Made by a program: the position numbers and the translations under genes. From the NCBI RefSeq assembly GCF_900185715.1, contig NZ_FYAS01000006.1:1-64000 (forward strand): a stretch of 64,000 bases of DNA, in the 5' to 3' direction. The DNA comes from Allobosea sp. CS1GBMeth4 (GTDB lineage: Bacteria; Pseudomonadota; Alphaproteobacteria; Rhizobiales; Beijerinckiaceae). Shown piece by piece: positions 63,914 through 64,000 of this stretch. Position 1 is the stretch's first letter, and the number at the start of each line of letters is the position of its first letter. A model generated the notes under the pieces. The model saw nothing but the letters and a program-made list of their open reading frames with translations. It made no database searches and was not told where the DNA came from.

Positions 63914-64000
63914 TCAGGCCGCCCGGTCCGGCACGCCGAGGGCCGCCAGCACCGCATCCGTCGTCGAAACCCAGCCGAAGATCCCGCCCTGGGCCGCGAT
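63914..64000 (-). CDS. Isochorismatase-like cysteine hydrolase, C-terminal fragment
   Basis: The last 28 residues of a gene that continues past the right edge. The segment GGIFGWVSTTDAVLAAL is typical of the C-terminus of isochorismatase-family cysteine hydrolases such as biuret hydrolase or ureidoacrylate amidohydrolase. It stops 15 bp before the permease start and so heads, or belongs to, the AtzEG operon. The catalytic residues are outside the window. Confidence 0.6.
   Translation of the reverse strand: MAAQGGIFGWVSTTDAVLAALGVPDRAA

Overview
The window looks like a chromosomal segment of a high-GC alphaproteobacterium of the order Hyphomicrobiales, most likely close to Bosea. This is inferred from gene content (FYDLN-acid/TIGR02300 protein, DUF1236, DUF1194, fused nicotinate dehydrogenase/cytochrome c subunit) and from the abundance of rhizobial-style palindromic intergenic repeats. 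No rRNA is present; there is one tRNA. The assignment is by recognition only and was not tested by a search.

Layout. (1) 1-13.3 kb is ordinary core genome: the AddA C-terminus, thioredoxin, a DoxX protein, penicillin-binding protein 1A, HrpB helicase, a class II glutamine amidotransferase, a Na+/H+ antiporter, a Bcr/CflA efflux pump, a DUF1194 protein, cytidylate kinase, a FYDLN-acid protein and tRNA-Ala(GGC). (2) 13.37-29.78 kb is a genomic island integrated at the 3' end of that tRNA. A tyrosine integrase sits directly after the tRNA, and 25 bp of tRNA 3' end recurs (22/25 identical, last 17 bp exact) at the far edge. The island carries a reverse transcriptase with a variant active-site motif, two XRE regulators, a secreted protein, a GIY-YIG nuclease fusion, a serine recombinase, and a gene array made of Vsr endonuclease, C5-cytosine methyltransferase, a protein with two GHKL ATPase domains, a receiver-domain protein and an Mrr-like nuclease with zinc-ribbon-like cysteines. 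The last four overlap or nearly abut and look like one operon: a restriction-modification-like system wired to a phosphorelay.

(3) 30-36.7 kb holds a DUF1236 secreted protein, a TetR-linked operon (cyclase, SMP-30, ABC substrate-binding protein) and an M20 carbamoylase. (4) 37-52.1 kb is a nicotinate-catabolism cluster of the reductive type known from Eubacterium barkeri and reported biochemically for Azorhizobium: nicotinate dehydrogenase (two genes), 6-hydroxynicotinate reductase, enamidase, and a ferredoxin plus ferredoxin-NADP reductase that can supply electrons. It also has a UPF0280 (ApbE-related) gene and two tandem PF06684 genes. Five similar palindromes (consensus TCGTTYGTATACRAAYGA) lie upstream of the marR gene, nadC, the reductase, the dehydrogenase and the enamidase/ferredoxin pair, which defines a likely MarR (NicR-like) regulon. 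Inside that regulon nadC is followed by a fused ribose-1,5-bisphosphate kinase/nucleoside-monophosphate phosphorylase gene. Together these could convert quinolinate to nicotinate while regenerating PRPP.

(5) 52.2-64 kb returns to mixed housekeeping: DUF3297, GNAT, LepA, a membrane GGDEF protein, a HAD hydrolase, MsrQ, a YbdK-like carboxylate-amine ligase, a RES-domain protein, and finally an operon of isochorismatase-like hydrolase (partial), purine/pyrimidine-type permease, AtzG and AtzE. Palindromic repeats of at least three families fill most intergenic gaps; one copy sits in frame inside a coding sequence and two others provide stop codons.
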